Of a stretch of 64,000 nt of DNA, positions 62,833 through 64,000 are shown in pieces; position 1 is the first letter of the stretch, and every line of letters begins with the position of its first letter. The notes below the pieces were generated by a model. That model saw nothing but the letters and a program-made list of their open reading frames with translations. It searched no databases and had not been told where the DNA came from. The DNA comes from Halobellus rarus (GTDB taxonomy: Archaea; Halobacteriota; Halobacteria; Halobacteriales; Haloferacaceae), in contig NZ_JANHDI010000010.1 in NCBI RefSeq assembly GCF_024494595.1, positions 124,001 through 188,000 of the forward strand. Direction: 5' to 3'. The position numbers were made by a program, and so were the translations under genes.

Positions 62833-63678
62833 TCACGACCGCGTGAATGCGTCGTTCCTGCCTGTATCCCGAATTCCCTCAGAAGTTCGTTCAGCAAACC
62901 CGTACTGTTCGAGGTACTCGAAACGACGTTCGATCTCCTCGTCAGAAACGCTCAACTCCGTGGCCAGTGCGCTCACGGACTTCGGAGTGTCCTCCTCTAA
63001 CTGCATACGAAGTTCGTATCCTTCCATATACCGCAGATAGTACTCTTGAACGGCGTCATCGAGTGGCGTTTGAATTCCTTCATTTTCGTCGAGTCGCTCC
63101 AGGGATTCGGAGACCACCGTGACGAAGAATTCCCCGCCCAGGAGTTCCACCTGGCGTTCGAGTTCGGATTCGATGACGTCGAAGTCGAGATTCGTCTGGA
63201 CGAGCGTGGCCATATCGCCGATGTCGTCCGTGCGTTCTGCGACGGCTTTGAAGAGAAAGATGTCCTCGAACGAGACGAGGCCGACCGAGAAATACTCCTC
63301 CGAGAGAAACGGTTCGCTTCGCGCTTGCATTCCATCGCTGAAGAACAGCTTATCGGCGATTTGGCGATAGAAGACGTCGAACTGGCAGCCGGCGTCGTTT
63401 CGTACGCAGTGGCGTGCGCCCAACCGATCGTACTCGTCACCGAGATCCGTGACTTCCTCGTACCCGAGGTCGTTGAGTACCCCCATCAGGCGGCTGAGAG
63501 CCGCTTCGTCCACGACAACGAGATCGATATCTTTGGTCGTGTCCTTGAGAGACGGTTCGTGGAGTGACATTGCGCCACCGCCGATGAGGTACGCCTCGAC
63601 GTCAGTCTGGAGGTGATCTGCGATCCGCTGGAGTTCGGCCTCGATATAGTCACGGCCGAATCGTTCACGAGAACTCAT
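62833..63678 (-). CDS. Nucleotidyltransferase-fold protein (DUF6036/AbiEii-like)
   Basis: 281 residues. The nucleotidyltransferase signature is AYLIGGGAMSLHEPSLKDTTKDIDLVV, shown here as GGGAMSLHE plus TKDIDLV with the metal Asp pair. The C-terminal part carries a winged-helix-like block (SALATELSVSDEEIERRFEY, LEQYGFAER). Its start overlaps the upstream gene by 4 nt (ATGA). That two-gene form is typical of type IV toxin-antitoxin or MNT-like pairs, where this would be the toxin or an AMP-transferring antitoxin. Confidence 0.75.
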   Translation of the reverse strand: MSSRERFGRDYIEAELQRIADHLQTDVEAYLIGGGAMSLHEPSLKDTTKDIDLVVVDEAALSRLMGVLNDLGYEEVTDLGDEYDRLGARHCVRNDAGCQFDVFYRQIADKLFFSDGMQARSEPFLSEEYFSVGLVSFEDIFLFKAVAERTDDIGDMATLVQTNLDFDVIESELERQVELLGGEFFVTVVSESLERLDENEGIQTPLDDAVQEYYLRYMEGYELRMQLEEDTPKSVSALATELSVSDEEIERRFEYLEQYGFAERTSEGIRDTGRNDAFTRS

Positions 63679-64000
63679 AGAGTGACCTCATACTCTCTGG
63701 CTGTTTGTTTGAAGTCTTCCCATTCGGGTAGTTTCTCAGCCGTGACGGTGCCTTCCGACTCCAGGAATTCGATGAGTTCGTCAATGATAGCGCGTAGATC
63801 GAGCGTTGCCTCGGATACGTAGTATTCAGCGCGCTCGCGGAGCACAGTTCGATCGATTCCCTGTTTCTGTATCAGTAACAGACAGTAGGTTCGGTATCGC
63901 GAGTCATCATCGATGAGCAGCGTGTGGCAGACTAACTCTGCGGGAGTGATTTCCGAGAGTCGATCCGTCTGGAAGTAATGCCGACGATCACGGGTGAGAA
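63675..64000 (-). CDS. C-terminal fragment of partner gene of the nucleotidyltransferase
   Basis: The last 107 or so codons of a gene running in from the right, ending REYEVTL with TGA overlapping the ATG at 63678. The visible part (TRDRRHYFQTDRLSEITPAE, RTYCLLLIQKQGIDRTVLRE) is helical and acidic. It is probably the antitoxin or HEPN-type partner, but the decisive N-terminus is outside the window. Confidence 0.6.
   Translation of the reverse strand, partial: LTRDRRHYFQTDRLSEITPAELVCHTLLIDDDSRYRTYCLLLIQKQGIDRTVLRERAEYYVSEATLDLRAIIDELIEFLESEGTVTAEKLPEWEDFKQTAREYEVTL

Noticed and set aside
33151-64000. CRISPR array in the defence island
   Set aside because: No regularly spaced direct repeats of 25-40 bp and no cas-like gene were seen.

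Overview
The window is from a halophilic archaeon (class Halobacteria). The evidence is very acidic proteins, Tat-type lipoprotein signals (twin Arg plus lipobox), haloarchaeal TATA boxes about 25 nt before leaderless start codons, a halophilic-type 2Fe-2S ferredoxin, ribosomal protein S6e and many small zinc-ribbon proteins. The genus cannot be fixed from the sequence. There are two parts.

Part A (about 1-33,150) is GC-rich core chromosome. It starts with housekeeping genes: oligoendopeptidase F, S6e, an M29 aminopeptidase, an ATP-grasp protein, 6-phosphogluconate dehydrogenase, a membrane ferredoxin, tRNA-Arg(CCG) and a large multi-PAS histidine kinase. A phosphorus-scavenging block follows: phnDCEE (phosphonate/phosphite/phosphate-type ABC importer, 14,981-18,682) and ugpBAEC-ugpQ (glycerol-3-phosphate-type importer plus glycerophosphodiesterase, 19,711-24,959). 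Next come a MgtC/DUF4010 membrane protein, an iron-siderophore-type binding lipoprotein behind two palindromes that look like DtxR-family operators, a zinc alcohol dehydrogenase and several conserved haloarchaeal proteins.

Part B (about 33,150-64,000 and beyond) is a more AT-rich genomic island that opens with a tyrosine recombinase. It holds: a 221-bp MITE with perfect 16-bp ends and 8-bp target duplication; an unrecognised tight three-gene operon whose last product is a four-helix membrane protein (35,304-38,295); a TumE-like toxin with a winged-helix partner; a plasmid-like module (intact recombinase, degenerate recombinase fused to a winged helix, coiled-coil protein, MCM helicase with paired palindromes in front, ParA and a partner protein; 41,446-47,140); a BREX-5-like set (PglX, PglZ, PD-(D/E)XK nuclease, SNF2 helicase) in which no BrxC ATPase is visible and PglX is separated from PglZ by cargo; a rhomboid-like gene bracketed by IS6-type ends; a Kiwa pair (kwaA, kwaB); and a nucleotidyltransferase with an upstream partner cut by the window edge. 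I read Part B as an integrated plasmid-like element that has become a defence island.

The best candidates for something undescribed are the three-gene operon at 35,304-38,295, the BrxC-less PglX/PglZ/nuclease/helicase set, and the paired live and dead recombinases coupled to a replication and partition module.
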